Shown piece after piece: positions 42,842-54,292 of a stretch of 64,000 nucleotides of DNA. The stretch spans positions 1 through 64,000 of the forward strand of contig NZ_FNPV01000001.1 of assembly GCF_900107405.1 (NCBI RefSeq), in the 5' to 3' direction. Within the stretch, counting starts at the first letter, position 1; each line of letters begins with the position of its first letter. The position numbers and the translations under genes are program-made. This stretch comes from Tindallia californiensis. Its GTDB lineage: Bacteria; Bacillota; Clostridia; Peptostreptococcales; Tindalliaceae. The notes below the pieces were generated by a model. It did no database searches. It was not told where the DNA came from and saw only the letters and a list, made by a program, of their open reading frames with translations.

Positions 42842-43773
42842 ACTCGATCCTCCATTTTTTGTCTTTTTGATGCATTTTTCTGTCTTATTGCATAAATAAC
42901 TAATCCAATGATTGTCACCAGATACGGAAGCATTTGAACAAATTCTGATGGTATTTTAAAGCGTTGTAATGAGTTAGAAAGCGCATCCGCAGCACCGAAT
43001 AATAGTGATGCCAGTAATATTCCCAGAGGTCTCCCCATACCCAAAGCTTCGGCAGCTAATGCTATAAATCCTCGTCCGGCAGTCATATCTGTAGAAAATC
43101 TGGATACATACCCCATCGACATATAAGCACCGCCAAAACCTGCAAATGCACCACTCAGTATTAATGCAATGTACTGAACCTTTTGAACGCTTATTCCCAC
43201 GGATTCGGCTGCATGAGAGTTTTCTCCTACGGCTCTTATTTGTAATCCCAAAGGTGTCTTATATAGAAAAACATAGACTAAGAAAACGGATAATAGTGAA
43301 ACATATGTTAAGATGTTGTGATTTGATAGAATGTCACCAAGTATAGGAATATTTTCCAGTATTGGTATACTAACTCGCGGTAATACCTGGCTACTAATTG
43401 ATGACGATATCCCTCTATCTCCAGAAATAACAAAAAGTGCAAAAACGGTTCCTCCGGACGCCATAAGATTAATAGCAATCGCTGCCAATATTATATTTGT
43501 CTTCAGATTCAGCGCGAAATATCCTAACATTAACCCTAATAGCATCCCTATCAAAACAGCACCCACTAATCCCGCAAACGCACTGCCGGTGTATCCACTA
43601 ATAACAACTCCAGTTAAAGCTGCTGTTAACATTGTTCCTTCCATACTTATATTTACTACACCTGCTTTAATGGAAATCATCGCTCCTAAGGTTGCGAAAA
43701 GAATAGGGGTGGTAACACGCAATACTGAATATCCAAAAGTAGTGGAGAAAATCAAATTAAATAAACTATCCAT
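42838..43773 (-). CDS. nupQ: Nucleoside ABC permease, YufQ/NupQ type
   Basis: The 311-residue protein has about nine membrane helices and the BPD_transp_2 pattern, GLQIRAVGENSHAAESVGISVQK being the ATPase-facing loop. It pairs with the longer permease encoded just upstream. The BMP-type lipoprotein and ATPase in the operon make a nucleoside importer of the Bacillus YufO/P/Q kind the best reading. It overlaps its neighbours by 4 and 8 nt. Confidence 0.9.
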   Translation of the reverse strand: MDSLFNLIFSTTFGYSVLRVTTPILFATLGAMISIKAGVVNISMEGTMLTAALTGVVISGYTGSAFAGLVGAVLIGMLLGLMLGYFALNLKTNIILAAIAINLMASGGTVFALFVISGDRGISSSISSQVLPRVSIPILENIPILGDILSNHNILTYVSLLSVFLVYVFLYKTPLGLQIRAVGENSHAAESVGISVQKVQYIALILSGAFAGFGGAYMSMGYVSRFSTDMTAGRGFIALAAEALGMGRPLGILLASLLFGAADALSNSLQRFKIPSEFVQMLPYLVTIIGLVIYAIRQKNASKRQKMEDRV

Positions 43774-44845
43774 TGCTCACCCCTCCATTCTTCTGTGCTT
43801 CTAGCTTCATTTGCTCTTTGACAACGACTCGATGCTTCCAACCTGCTAGCAACCTTTCGGCTGTAACCAGCATAATCATAATCCCTTGAATGATCGCCAC
43901 AACCTCACTGGGAACATCTGAAAACCTTGCCATTACATCTGCTCCAATTCTTAAATAGCCAAGAAAAATTGCAAATACTGGAATTAACAGCGGATTATTC
44001 CTTGACATGATAGCAACAATAACACCATCCCATCCATAGCCTGGAGATTGGAACCAAGTAAATCGGCTATACATACCCAATAACTCTACTGCACCACCTA
44101 TTCCTGCTAAAACACCTCCAATAATCTGTGAATAAATAATAACAGCTGTTGTATTTATACCAGAGTACTCAGCAAATTTGATGTTTTGACCAGTCATTCG
44201 AAGTGCATATCCCCATTTTGTACGGAACAGAAATAAGTATACAAGAAAAACAAAGATAATCGCAATAATAAACCCAAAATGAAGCCTTGTGCCTGGCAGA
44301 ATTCTTATAAGTCTAGCGTCAGGATTAAGACGGTAGGATGCCATAGCTCCAGCCATTTCATCTCGAAAATAATTGTTAATAATAAAAATACCAAACCAGA
44401 AAAGTATAAAGTTTAACATTAGTGATGAAACTAACTCACTTGCGTTTAACTTTGCTTTCAGAACAGCCGGAACAGTGCTACCGAGACCACCAGCTATCCC
44501 GCCTGCCGCAATAGCAAATATAGGCAGTATGATGGGAGGCATCTCAAAAGATATGGCTACTCCCGTTGCCGCTACCGCACCTATAAAGAAACCACCTTCA
44601 GCTCCCAGGTTAAATTGTTTCGCTGTAAACATCATAGACATTGCTAGACCAGTAAAAATTAATGGAACAGACATTTCCAAAATATTTCCAATATAGCGAG
44701 TGGTCGTAAGTGGAGCTACGATAAAATGATAGAGTGCAAATCTCGGATCCTCACTGACTGCAAAAATAATAACTAGTGCTAGCAATAATGCTACACCAAT
44801 AGCCACTAATGTTCTTGCAGCTTCAAAAAAAATTCTTCTACCCAC
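43766..44845 (-). CDS. nupP: Nucleoside ABC permease, YufP/NupP type
   Basis: The 359-residue permease has about ten membrane helices. The loop KWGYALRMTGQNIKFAEYSG is the coupling segment. GTG is the start, with GGGGGTG upstream, and it overlaps the end of the ATPase gene by 8 nt. The family imports nucleosides. It lies between the ATPase and the second permease. Confidence 0.9.
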   Translation of the reverse strand: MGRRIFFEAARTLVAIGVALLLALVIIFAVSEDPRFALYHFIVAPLTTTRYIGNILEMSVPLIFTGLAMSMMFTAKQFNLGAEGGFFIGAVAATGVAISFEMPPIILPIFAIAAGGIAGGLGSTVPAVLKAKLNASELVSSLMLNFILFWFGIFIINNYFRDEMAGAMASYRLNPDARLIRILPGTRLHFGFIIAIIFVFLVYLFLFRTKWGYALRMTGQNIKFAEYSGINTTAVIIYSQIIGGVLAGIGGAVELLGMYSRFTWFQSPGYGWDGVIVAIMSRNNPLLIPVFAIFLGYLRIGADVMARFSDVPSEVVAIIQGIMIMLVTAERLLAGWKHRVVVKEQMKLEAQKNGGVSNG

Positions 44846-46391
44846 TTATTACACCCCCTATATCTTCCTCTGACATCCTTTTCAAGCCTAACATGTACAT
44901 ACCTAAATCCATTTCGTTAACCTTTGAAGCATCTTTAAAATATGCTACTATTTCACCTTCATACATCACTACCAAGCTATCACTTAACTCCATCACTTCG
45001 TTCAAATCTGCTGAAACAAGAAGCACAGCCGCACCTTCATCTCTTAGTTTTACAAGCTGTTTGCGAATAAATTCTGTAGAACCAACATCAATTCCACGAG
45101 TGGGTTGATTTGCAATAATCAACTGCGGCTCAGATGAAAACTCTCTGGCTACTACTACTTTTTGAATATTACCTCCTGATAGCATTCGTACTTGTTGTTT
45201 TTCTGAAGCACATTTAATATTGTAATCCGTGATCAATTTTTTTGTCAGCTGAGTCAGTTTTTTAACATTCATTAATACACCTACATTGTATTTCTTTTCA
45301 TCAAATCGATCCGAGATAATGTTTTCTTCAATACTGCTGTCACCAGAAGCGCCATAAGTCATTCTATCTTCAGGTATATGTGAAACTTTAAGTTCTCTAA
45401 CTTCTTTTACAGAAAGATTAGTTGAATCCTTATCTTTTATCCACACTTTCCCTTGTGAAGCTTTTTTCATTCCTGTTAGTAAATCTACTAATTCACCTTG
45501 ACCGTTACCTTCTACCCCAGCAATTCCCATTATTTGCCCTTGCTTAATTTCCATTGATATGTTTTTTACAACAGAAGATCCATCACTACTATGATAAGTA
45601 ATACCATCCATTTTGATCACCGTTGAGCCAGGTTTTGCCTCTTGTTTTTCGACTTTTAACATTACATCTCTTCCTACCATAAGCCTAGAAATTTCTTGTT
45701 CACTAGTATCTTTTGTGTTATGAATGCCCATACTCCTACCATTCCTAAGAATAGTTAAACGATCTGTAATCTGCTTAACCTCTTTTAATTTATGGGATAT
45801 AAATATAATGGTAAGTCCTTGATTTTTTAAGTTTATCAATTCTTCAAATAATTCTTTTGTTTCTTGAGGCGTTAGAACGGCTGTAGGTTCATCTAATATT
45901 AGTATCTCTGCGCCTCTCACTAAGGCTTTGAGAATTTCAATTTTTTGTTTTTTACCAACAGCCAATGTTTCTACAACTGCTTTGGGGTCAATTTTAAGAT
46001 TGTATTTTTTTGATACATCTTCAGTAATTTTAACAGCTTGATCATAGTCAAAAAACACGCTATTCTTTCTTGGTTCAATTCCCATCACCATGTTTTCTGC
46101 AACTGTTAAACTGGGAACCAACATAAAATGCTGGTGCACCATACCAATTCCATAATTAATAGCATCACTTGATGATGCAATGTTAATTTCTTCTCCCTTA
46201 TAAATAATTTTCCCTTCCTCTGGTTGTTCCATTCCAAATAATATTTTCATTAAAGTCGATTTACCTGCACCATTCTCTCCCATTACAGCATGGATTTCAC
46301 CTTTACGAACAGAAAAGTTAACATCTTTATTTGCCATTACTCCATTGGGATATACTTTAGTAATTCCTTGCATGCTTAATATTTCTTCCAT
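44838..46391 (-). CDS. nupO: Nucleoside ABC importer ATP-binding protein, YufO/NupO type
   Basis: It is about 517 residues with two ATPase domains in one chain. The first is intact: Walker A GENGAGKST, signature TLAVGKKQKIEIL and Walker B LILDEPTAVL. The second has GVEGNGQGEL in place of Walker A and LSGGNIQKVVVAREF as signature. One functional and one degenerate site is typical of this group. The start MEEILS has GGAGG about 14 nt upstream, a long spacing; earlier in-frame starts are less attractive. Confidence 0.9.
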   Translation of the reverse strand: MEEILSMQGITKVYPNGVMANKDVNFSVRKGEIHAVMGENGAGKSTLMKILFGMEQPEEGKIIYKGEEINIASSSDAINYGIGMVHQHFMLVPSLTVAENMVMGIEPRKNSVFFDYDQAVKITEDVSKKYNLKIDPKAVVETLAVGKKQKIEILKALVRGAEILILDEPTAVLTPQETKELFEELINLKNQGLTIIFISHKLKEVKQITDRLTILRNGRSMGIHNTKDTSEQEISRLMVGRDVMLKVEKQEAKPGSTVIKMDGITYHSSDGSSVVKNISMEIKQGQIMGIAGVEGNGQGELVDLLTGMKKASQGKVWIKDKDSTNLSVKEVRELKVSHIPEDRMTYGASGDSSIEENIISDRFDEKKYNVGVLMNVKKLTQLTKKLITDYNIKCASEKQQVRMLSGGNIQKVVVAREFSSEPQLIIANQPTRGIDVGSTEFIRKQLVKLRDEGAAVLLVSADLNEVMELSDSLVVMYEGEIVAYFKDASKVNEMDLGMYMLGLKRMSEEDIGGVISG

Positions 46392-46418
46392 ATTTGCAGA
46401 ACACACCTCCACCCTCAA

Positions 46419-46446
46419 AACTCCCGTCCTATTTGGGGCGGGAGTT
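46419..46446 (-). other. Second stem-loop between the BMP lipoprotein and ATPase genes
   Basis: AACTCCCG and CGGGAGTT form an 8-bp stem followed on the minus strand by TTTT. It can act as an attenuator that lowers expression of the ATPase gene and beyond. Confidence 0.6.
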
Positions 46447-46469
46447 TCTCTATTATATTATGTAAAATA

Positions 46470-46500
46470 AGGACAGGCAGAACAACATCTGACCTGTCCT
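46470..46500 (-). other. First stem-loop after the BMP lipoprotein gene
   Basis: AGGACAGG and CCTGTCCT form an 8-bp stem followed on the minus strand by TTATTTTACAT. With the next hairpin it probably keeps the binding-protein message more abundant than the transporter message. Confidence 0.6.
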
Positions 46501-46535
46501 CTTGCGTAAATTTATTGCTATTATCGCCATTACTA

Positions 46536-47702
46536 CTATGGACTAACAGAATCCCGAATTTCGTCTAACTCTTCAGTAGACATACCTAAAGCTGATCTCA
46601 CTGTTATTTCACCAGAATCAATCAGATCTTCAATTTCTTTGATATAATCTCTAAGTTCTTGGTCAACGTTTTCCTGGTAAAAATCATTATTGGCTAATCC
46701 TACAGCTTCCTCTTTAATACCTAAAGCTTCTGCTTCACCATATGGTAATGTTCCTTCAAGATGCATTTCTACAGCTCTTAATATTGAATTGTCAACACGC
46801 TTTAACATAGAAGTCAAAACAAAAGCTGCTTTTTCAGGATCCGTTTCTGCAAATACCATTGCCTGATCCGAGTCAACTCCTATTGCATATCGGCCAACTT
46901 CTGCTGCTGCATCAATTTGTCCTAATCCTGCTTGTCCTGCAACATTAAACCCAATATCGACACCGTCGTTATACTGAGCAAGGGCCATCTCTTTTCCCCG
47001 AGGTGAATCAGAAAAATCACCTATATAGGAAACATATACTTTAATATCTTCATCAACATAAAGCGCACCGTCAATATAGCCTACTAAGAAATCATTAATA
47101 ACTGGAATATCCATACCGCCTAAGAAGCCAATCATATTCTGACTATTATCAGCATATTCCATATCAGAACCCGTTACGTGTGCTGCTAAAACACCTGCTA
47201 GAAAAGCACCTTCATTTTGCTTATATTGAATAGAGTACACATTATCTAATCCACCTAAGCTGTAATCAACAGAGGTATCAAAAATAATGTATCGGTTGTC
47301 AGGAAACTCAGGAGCTACTTCTTCTAAGAATTCCTGCATTTGCCAAGTACCAAGAACAATGATGTCCCAATCTTGCTCAGATACATCCCATAGAGTTGGT
47401 TCCCAACTTGTTTGGTCATAGGACATTTCAATCGTTCGAACATTTGCACCTAACTCCTGTTCGATTAGCTGCATACCATTATGAGCTGAATCAAAAAATG
47501 ATCTGTCTCCTAATGTACCATTAATCAAAAGCACAATGTCCAGTTCATCTTCGCTAGGCTCTACTTCTTCACCATTTTCTACTGATTCATCAGTATCTGT
47601 CGGTTCAGCTGGCTCAGCTGGCTCATCCGAACCACCACAGCCCGTAAGAGCAAGCGACAAGATAAGCACGATCATCAATAACACACTTCCATACTTTTTC
47701 AA
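46536..47702 (-). CDS. BMP family nucleoside-binding lipoprotein
   Basis: The 388-residue protein has a lipoprotein signal (LSLALTGC, Cys22), an acidic Glu/Pro linker at 27-50 and a basic-membrane-protein A domain (LINGTLGDRSFFDSAHNGM; AVGLANNDFY; MIGFLGGMDIPVINDF). It binds nucleosides in homologues. As first gene of the operon it is followed by two hairpins before the ATPase gene. A promoter-like element lies upstream at 47753-47782. Confidence 0.92.
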   Translation of the reverse strand: MKKYGSVLLMIVLILSLALTGCGGSDEPAEPAEPTDTDESVENGEEVEPSEDELDIVLLINGTLGDRSFFDSAHNGMQLIEQELGANVRTIEMSYDQTSWEPTLWDVSEQDWDIIVLGTWQMQEFLEEVAPEFPDNRYIIFDTSVDYSLGGLDNVYSIQYKQNEGAFLAGVLAAHVTGSDMEYADNSQNMIGFLGGMDIPVINDFLVGYIDGALYVDEDIKVYVSYIGDFSDSPRGKEMALAQYNDGVDIGFNVAGQAGLGQIDAAAEVGRYAIGVDSDQAMVFAETDPEKAAFVLTSMLKRVDNSILRAVEMHLEGTLPYGEAEALGIKEEAVGLANNDFYQENVDQELRDYIKEIEDLIDSGEITVRSALGMSTEELDEIRDSVSP

Positions 47703-47752
47703 CAGTAATTCCCCCTTAATTCTTTCTTTTTTTATGGAACGATAACGATTAA

Positions 47753-47782
47753 ATTATCATCCGCATAGTAATTTTACTTCAA
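47753..47782 (-). promoter_or_regulatory. Probable promoter of the nucleoside operon
   Basis: The minus strand has TTGAAG (47777-47782), an 18-nt spacer and GATAAT (47753-47758). I see no purine riboswitch here. Confidence 0.5.
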
Positions 47783-47795
47783 TTCTGACTCTCCG

Positions 47796-49925
47796 TCAAT
47801 GACTTAGATCATTTTTCAAATCATCCACAATTGATAAATGAATTTCTCGCCTTTTCACATCAACATCCTCAATTTTAACCATCAAATAATCGCCAATGCT
47901 ATATGTTTTTTTAGTTTTTTCTCCAGTTAACTTTAACTGTTTCTGGTCAAACCTATAATAATCATCATCCATATCACTCAGTCTTGTCAAACCTTCTACC
48001 GAATTTTCAAGTTCAATAAAAATACCAAAAGAAGTAACGCTAGAAATAAAACCATTATAATGACATCCTATACGTTCTTTCATAAATAATGCTTTTTTTA
48101 GATCTTTTGATTCTCGTTCAGCTTCTTCTGCCTTCCGCTCCATCTCCGATGCATACTTAGAGATTTCTTCTAGTTTTACTGTCATTTTATCTTGAGCTGA
48201 TTGATCTAAGTCGGAAGACGCTTGAATATGTTCTTTTATAATTCTGTGTATGGCAAGATCAGGATATCTTCGTATAGGCGACGTAAAATGACAATAATGC
48301 TCTGCTGCTAATCCATAGTGACCCAAAGGTTTTGTCGTATATCTAGCTTTTTTCAGAGATCTTAGCATCATAGCATTAATCATTTTACCTTCTTTTTTTT
48401 CTTCTACTTCTTTTAATAATAACTGTAATGTCTTTGGATGAATTGAATTGAATTGTCCTTTCAGCGTGTACCCAAAATGATAGATGAATTCTTTGAATTT
48501 TAATAATTTTTCTGAATCAGGTTCTTCATGGACTCGATAAACGAAAGGGTTTTTCAGCCAATAAAAATGTTCTGCAACCGTTTCATTACAAACCAGCATA
48601 AATTCTTCGATCATTCGATTGGCAATTCTTCTTTCTTCAGGGATAATGTCAATAGGATATCCAGTATTATCAAGAATCACCTTAGACTCTGGAAAGTCGA
48701 AATCAATAGCTCCTCTTTCCTCTCGTTTTTTTCGTAAAGCCTGACACAACTCTTTCATCTTAAAAAAGCTATCCGACAAAGCTTTGTATTTAGCTATTAA
48801 TGTTTCGTCATGATTTTCAACCATATCGCTTACATCATCATAAGTCATCCTTGCATCTGTTCTAATAATCGTCTCCGCAATTTCGTAGTCTTCAACAATC
48901 CCACTAGTATTAATTTTCATTATCACAGACAAAGCTAACCTGTCTTCATTAGGATTAAGGCTACAGATACCGTTGGAAAGCTGATGTGGTAACATTGGCA
49001 AGACTCTATCTACTAAATAAACACTTGTAGCCCTTTTAAATGCATCTTTATCTAATTCAGTTCCCTTTTTAACATAATGTGCTACATCGGCAATATGCAC
49101 TCCCAGTTGAAATGTGTCAGAATCTATTTTTTCAATGGAAACAGCATCATCAAGATCTTTTGCATCTAAACCATCGATAGTCACCATAAGAGTATCTCTA
49201 AGGTCTTTACGATGCTTTATCTCCTCTTTACCTATTTCTTGTGAAATCATTTTTGTTTCTTTAACGGTTTTTTTTGAAAAAGACTCTGGTAAGTGATGTT
49301 TTTTAATAATCGCTCTTAAATCTGTATCTGGAGAATTTGGATCTCCTAAAACTTCAACAATTTTCCCTTCCGGATTTCTGCGATTTTCTGGCCATGAGGT
49401 TATTTTGCATACAATTTTATGACCATTAGGAGCTTTACTATTCTGCTTTCCAGGCAGAAAGATATCCGCATGAAATCGATGATCATCAGGAACACAAAAA
49501 CCATGATTTTTTGACTTTTGAAAAGTTCCAACTACTTCTGTTATTCCCCGCTTTAAAACACGAACAATTTCTCCTTCAGCCTTAAATGCCTCAGAAGAAG
49601 TTTGATTCACTTTAACTAGAACAAGATCTTGGTGCAATGCACCATTCATCATATTAGAAGGTATATATACCGAGTTAATTTCTGTTCTGTCAGAATCAAC
49701 AAAGCCATATCCTTTCCAGTGACCAACTAACACCCCAGTCATAAAGCCCATTTTTTCCGGAACGCCATATCTACCAGATCGACTTTTCATTATTTGTCCA
49801 TCTTTTTCCATCTCGTTCAATATGTTAGTAAATATTTTCTTTTGATTCCAATCGATGTCCATTGCTTCCATTAGTTCAACCAAAAGAAGTGGTTTATACA
49901 CTGATTCTTTCATATACTCAATCAT
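47796..49925 (-). CDS. rnr: Ribonuclease R
   Basis: The 709-residue exoribonuclease has N-terminal winged-helix and cold-shock-like domains, an RNB domain with the metal-binding TIDGLDAKDLDDAVSI and a C-terminal S1 domain (GCHYNGFISSVTSFGIFIE). It degrades structured RNA and works with tmRNA to destroy faulty mRNA. It lies downstream of DUF1294 and is separated from smpB by the nucleoside operon. The assumed start has only a distant GGAGG. Confidence 0.93.
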   Translation of the reverse strand: MIEYMKESVYKPLLLVELMEAMDIDWNQKKIFTNILNEMEKDGQIMKSRSGRYGVPEKMGFMTGVLVGHWKGYGFVDSDRTEINSVYIPSNMMNGALHQDLVLVKVNQTSSEAFKAEGEIVRVLKRGITEVVGTFQKSKNHGFCVPDDHRFHADIFLPGKQNSKAPNGHKIVCKITSWPENRRNPEGKIVEVLGDPNSPDTDLRAIIKKHHLPESFSKKTVKETKMISQEIGKEEIKHRKDLRDTLMVTIDGLDAKDLDDAVSIEKIDSDTFQLGVHIADVAHYVKKGTELDKDAFKRATSVYLVDRVLPMLPHQLSNGICSLNPNEDRLALSVIMKINTSGIVEDYEIAETIIRTDARMTYDDVSDMVENHDETLIAKYKALSDSFFKMKELCQALRKKREERGAIDFDFPESKVILDNTGYPIDIIPEERRIANRMIEEFMLVCNETVAEHFYWLKNPFVYRVHEEPDSEKLLKFKEFIYHFGYTLKGQFNSIHPKTLQLLLKEVEEKKEGKMINAMMLRSLKKARYTTKPLGHYGLAAEHYCHFTSPIRRYPDLAIHRIIKEHIQASSDLDQSAQDKMTVKLEEISKYASEMERKAEEAERESKDLKKALFMKERIGCHYNGFISSVTSFGIFIELENSVEGLTRLSDMDDDYYRFDQKQLKLTGEKTKKTYSIGDYLMVKIEDVDVKRREIHLSIVDDLKNDLSH

Positions 49926-50040
49926 TTTTTCTTTGATATCATTTCCTCCTATGCTAATATTATCATCCCTACATCATTATTAATGTTGGAATTTTCATTG
50001 CTTTCACTATTATTTACCCTTATTTTATATAAAAGTTACA

Positions 50041-50313
50041 TTAACTTAACATTTTATTTGATAGTAGCCTAGCAATTATTATCATATGAATCACTACCAT
50101 CAAAGGCACTCCTACTTTGAATAATACTTTCTGTGTTTTATGTCTCCACGTCACCATACCAGCCCATACCCCCAATGCACCTCCTATTAGAGAAATTAGG
50201 AATAGATGCTTTTCAGCAATTCTTTTTTTATTTTTTTTCGATTGTTTTTTATCCCACCCCATCATTATAAAAGCAATAATAACAACAGCTACATAGTATA
50301 TGATTAAAAACAT
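50041..50313 (-). CDS. DUF1294 small membrane protein
   Basis: The product is about 90 residues with two or three membrane helices and the DUF1294 pattern MGWDKKQSKKNKKRIAEKHLFLISLIGG-ALG (AGMVTWRHKTQKVLFKVG follows). Function unknown. The start at MFLIIYY fits GAGGTG upstream; the longer alternative begins on GTG eight codons earlier with no site. It lies between hppA and rnr. Confidence 0.8.
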   Translation of the reverse strand: MFLIIYYVAVVIIAFIMMGWDKKQSKKNKKRIAEKHLFLISLIGGALGVWAGMVTWRHKTQKVLFKVGVPLMVVIHMIIIARLLSNKMLS

Positions 50314-50368
50314 ATGCCACCTCAATTTCTTTGTCACTCGCTATGGTTATGATATAATCTCTAAATGA

Positions 50369-50406
50369 AAAAATCCCCTTTCAGCTGACAGCCGAAAGGG
50401 GATTTT
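50369..50406 (-). terminator. Terminator of hppA
   Basis: AAATCCCCTTTC and GAAAGGGGATTT form a 12-bp stem around GGCTGTCAGCT, with T-runs on both strands (TTTTTTCATTT on the minus strand). Confidence 0.85.
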
Positions 50407-50407
50407 G

Positions 50408-52417
50408 TTAAAATAACCCGGTCAATGCTCCACCAAAAGCAATAAACAAAGGTGCAAACACAACGGACACAATGGTCATAAGCTTAATAAGTATATTAAT
50501 AGAAGGGCCAGAAGTATCCTTAAAAGGATCACCTACAGTATCACCAACAACAGCAGCTTTATGGGATTCACTTCCCTTACCACCATGATGACCTTCTTCA
50601 ATATATTTTTTTGCATTATCCCAAGCACCACCAGCATTCGCCATCATAATTGCCAATAACACTCCTGCTCCTAAAGCTCCTGCTAATAAGCCACCAACAG
50701 CAGCAGGACCTAACAAAAGTCCCATCAAAATAGGAGCCAGTACGGCTAATAAACCTGGGATAACCATTTCCCTTAGAGCCGCAGCTGTACTGATATCTAC
50801 GCAATTTGCATAATCAGGTTTGCCGGTTCCTTCCATAATACCTTCTATCGATTTAAACTGTCTTCTTACTTCTTCAATCATTTCATTCGCCGCTTTCCCA
50901 ACAGCTTCCATCGTCAATGCTGAAAACAAGAATGGTAGCATAGATCCAACAAGTAGTCCAGCGATTACCGTCGGCTCTGTCAAGTCTATTGAAGAAAGAC
51001 CTACAGCCGCTGTATAAGTTGCAAAAAGAGCTAATGCGGTCAATGCAGCCGATCCTATGGCAAAACCTTTTCCGATAGCCGCCGTAGTATTTCCAACAGC
51101 ATCCAGTTTATCTGTTATTTGACGAACGCCACTAGGCAACTCGCACATTTCAGCAATACCGCCTGCATTATCAGCAATAGGTCCATAGGCATCAACAGCT
51201 ATTGTCATTCCTGCTGTTGCAAGCATGCCAACAGCAGCTAATGCAATACCGTAAAGTCCTGCTGACGTATAGGCTACTAAAATCCCTACAACGATAAAGA
51301 GAATTGGCCAAACAGTAGAAAGCATTCCTACGGCCATACCACTAATAATAGTAGTAGCTGGTCCTGTTTCTGATTGTTTTGCGATTCGTTTTACCGCTTC
51401 ATAATCACTTGATGTATAAACTTCTGTTACCTTTCCAATCAACATACCCACAATAAGACCAATCACAACAGCAAAAAAACCACCTAAGTCACCTAGTAAA
51501 GATCTACTAAGCATAAACGCTGCAACTACTGTTATTGCACCACTAACATAGGTTCCTCTGTGTAAAGCTTTAGCAGGATCTGCATCATCATCACCTTTAA
51601 CAAAAAATGTAGCAATGACAGAAGCAATAATACCCACAGCTGCTAAAAGTAATGGAAATAAGGCTCCGTTCATTCCATGAGCTATCAAACCAAGAGAAAT
51701 TGCTGATATAATGGAACCTACATAGGATTCAAATAGATCTGCACCCATACCAGCTACATCTCCAACATTATCCCCCACGTTATCGGCAATAACTGCTGGA
51801 TTTCGAGGATCATCTTCCGGAATTCCGGCTTCAACCTTTCCTACAAGATCAGCACCTACATCCGCCGCTTTAGTATATATACCACCACCAACTCGACCAA
51901 AAAGAGCGATAGAAGAAGCTCCCAGTGCAAAACCGGTTATAATAGACGCAGCAGATTCTGCCCCTTCAGCAGCACTTATAAAAATAAACAATCCACCAAC
52001 GCCAAGTAAACCAAGTCCTACAACCGACATTCCCATAACAGCTCCACCAGAAAACGCAACGCCCAGTGCTTTATTCATACCACTTTCTTTTGCTGCATTG
52101 GCTGTCCTTACATTTGCTTTAGTAGCAACTTTCATACCAAAAAAACCTGCAAGTCCTGAGAATAATGCTCCTATTAGAAAACAAACAGCAGTCAATACAT
52201 TTATTCCAACAGCTAACACAATCGCCAGTACAACAACAAAAATAACAAGGGTTTTGTACTCTCTTTGTAGGAAAGTCATCGCCCCTTCATGTATGTAGGA
52301 AGCTATCTCTTTCATTCTATCTGTTCCTACTTCAACTTTTTCAATTTTCTGTGCCAGCATATAAGCAAAAATGAGTGCAATAATACCCGCCACAGGCGCC
52401 GCATAAAAATAATTCAT
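50408..52417 (-). CDS. hppA: Membrane-bound K+-dependent ion-pumping pyrophosphatase
   Basis: The 669-residue protein has about sixteen membrane helices and PPi-binding motifs [38 protein letters not shown] and [29 protein letters not shown] carries Ala where K+-independent enzymes have Lys, so it should be K+-dependent. Members pump Na+, H+ or both; which one cannot be settled by eye. In an alkaliphile Na+ would be likely. It conserves energy from pyrophosphate at the cell membrane. It lies downstream of secG. Confidence 0.95.
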   Translation of the reverse strand: MNYFYAAPVAGIIALIFAYMLAQKIEKVEVGTDRMKEIASYIHEGAMTFLQREYKTLVIFVVVLAIVLAVGINVLTAVCFLIGALFSGLAGFFGMKVATKANVRTANAAKESGMNKALGVAFSGGAVMGMSVVGLGLLGVGGLFIFISAAEGAESAASIITGFALGASSIALFGRVGGGIYTKAADVGADLVGKVEAGIPEDDPRNPAVIADNVGDNVGDVAGMGADLFESYVGSIISAISLGLIAHGMNGALFPLLLAAVGIIASVIATFFVKGDDDADPAKALHRGTYVSGAITVVAAFMLSRSLLGDLGGFFAVVIGLIVGMLIGKVTEVYTSSDYEAVKRIAKQSETGPATTIISGMAVGMLSTVWPILFIVVGILVAYTSAGLYGIALAAVGMLATAGMTIAVDAYGPIADNAGGIAEMCELPSGVRQITDKLDAVGNTTAAIGKGFAIGSAALTALALFATYTAAVGLSSIDLTEPTVIAGLLVGSMLPFLFSALTMEAVGKAANEMIEEVRRQFKSIEGIMEGTGKPDYANCVDISTAAALREMVIPGLLAVLAPILMGLLLGPAAVGGLLAGALGAGVLLAIMMANAGGAWDNAKKYIEEGHHGGKGSESHKAAVVGDTVGDPFKDTSGPSINILIKLMTIVSVVFAPLFIAFGGALTGLF

Positions 52418-52461
52418 TTACTGTGTCCCTCCTATTGAGTTTTAAATTTCTAATTATTATG

Positions 52462-52698
52462 CTACTGGATCGCTACAAGAATAATTGCAACAACAATAAA
52501 CATTACCGCACCTGCTGTCGTTACTTTTTTCAATATTCCTTCATATCCTCTGCCTTCCTTACCAAATAACTGCTCCGATCCTCCGGCTATTGACCCAGAC
52601 AGCCCGGCACTTTTCCCAGACTGAAGCAGTATACTTGCAATCAGTACTATGGAAGCTATTACTTGTAAAATCATCAAGACAATTCTTAACCCATTCAT
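52462..52698 (-). CDS. secG: Preprotein translocase subunit SecG
   Basis: The 78-residue protein has two membrane helices joined by a Gly/Ser loop (SILLQSGKSAGLSGSIAGG) and the typical LFGKEGRGYEGILKK. It stabilises the SecYEG channel. The start follows AGGAGGTG. It lies between eno and hppA with its own promoter. Confidence 0.93.
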   Translation of the reverse strand: MNGLRIVLMILQVIASIVLIASILLQSGKSAGLSGSIAGGSEQLFGKEGRGYEGILKKVTTAGAVMFIVVAIILVAIQ

Positions 52699-52735
52699 AT
52701 CTTAACACCTCCTATACTATGTCGTTAACAAAGCT

Positions 52736-52764
52736 ATTCTATCATAGAGACATTGTAAAATCAA
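52736..52764 (-). promoter_or_regulatory. Promoter of secG
   Basis: The minus strand reads TTGATT (52759-52764), a 17-nt spacer and TAGAAT (52736-52741), about 40 nt upstream of the start. Confidence 0.55.
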
Positions 52765-52774
52765 CAGCATTTTA

Positions 52775-52822
52775 GCATACACCCTGAAGCCATAGAATCC
52801 TTATGGTTACAGGGTGCATGCG
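52775..52822. other. Long near-perfect hairpin between eno and secG
   Basis: The arms are GCAT-A-CACCCTG-A-AGCCATA and TATGGTT-A-CAGGGTG-C-ATGC around a 7-nt loop, with single symmetric mismatches. There is no T-run on either side, so it is not a classical terminator. It may be a transcript-end stabiliser or a small repeat element. Confidence 0.65.
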
Positions 52823-52903
52823 TACACTTGAGCTGATTAAAAAGCATTATATCTTATTTGTATACAATCAGATACCTAAGATTCATATCTTTAGATATTC
52901 TAT

Positions 52904-54193
<1,290 letters not shown>

Positions 54194-54292
54194 TCATCCT
54201 CCTAAATACGTATTTATATTACTTTAATACTGACTAAATACAGAATACTATTCGCTAATGTCTTCCACTTCAACAATTTTCATACATGGTTC

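Noticed and set aside
47703-47795. Purine riboswitch in front of the nucleoside operon
   Set aside because: The 93-nt gap lacks the three-stem purine aptamer core and is too short for aptamer plus platform and promoter.
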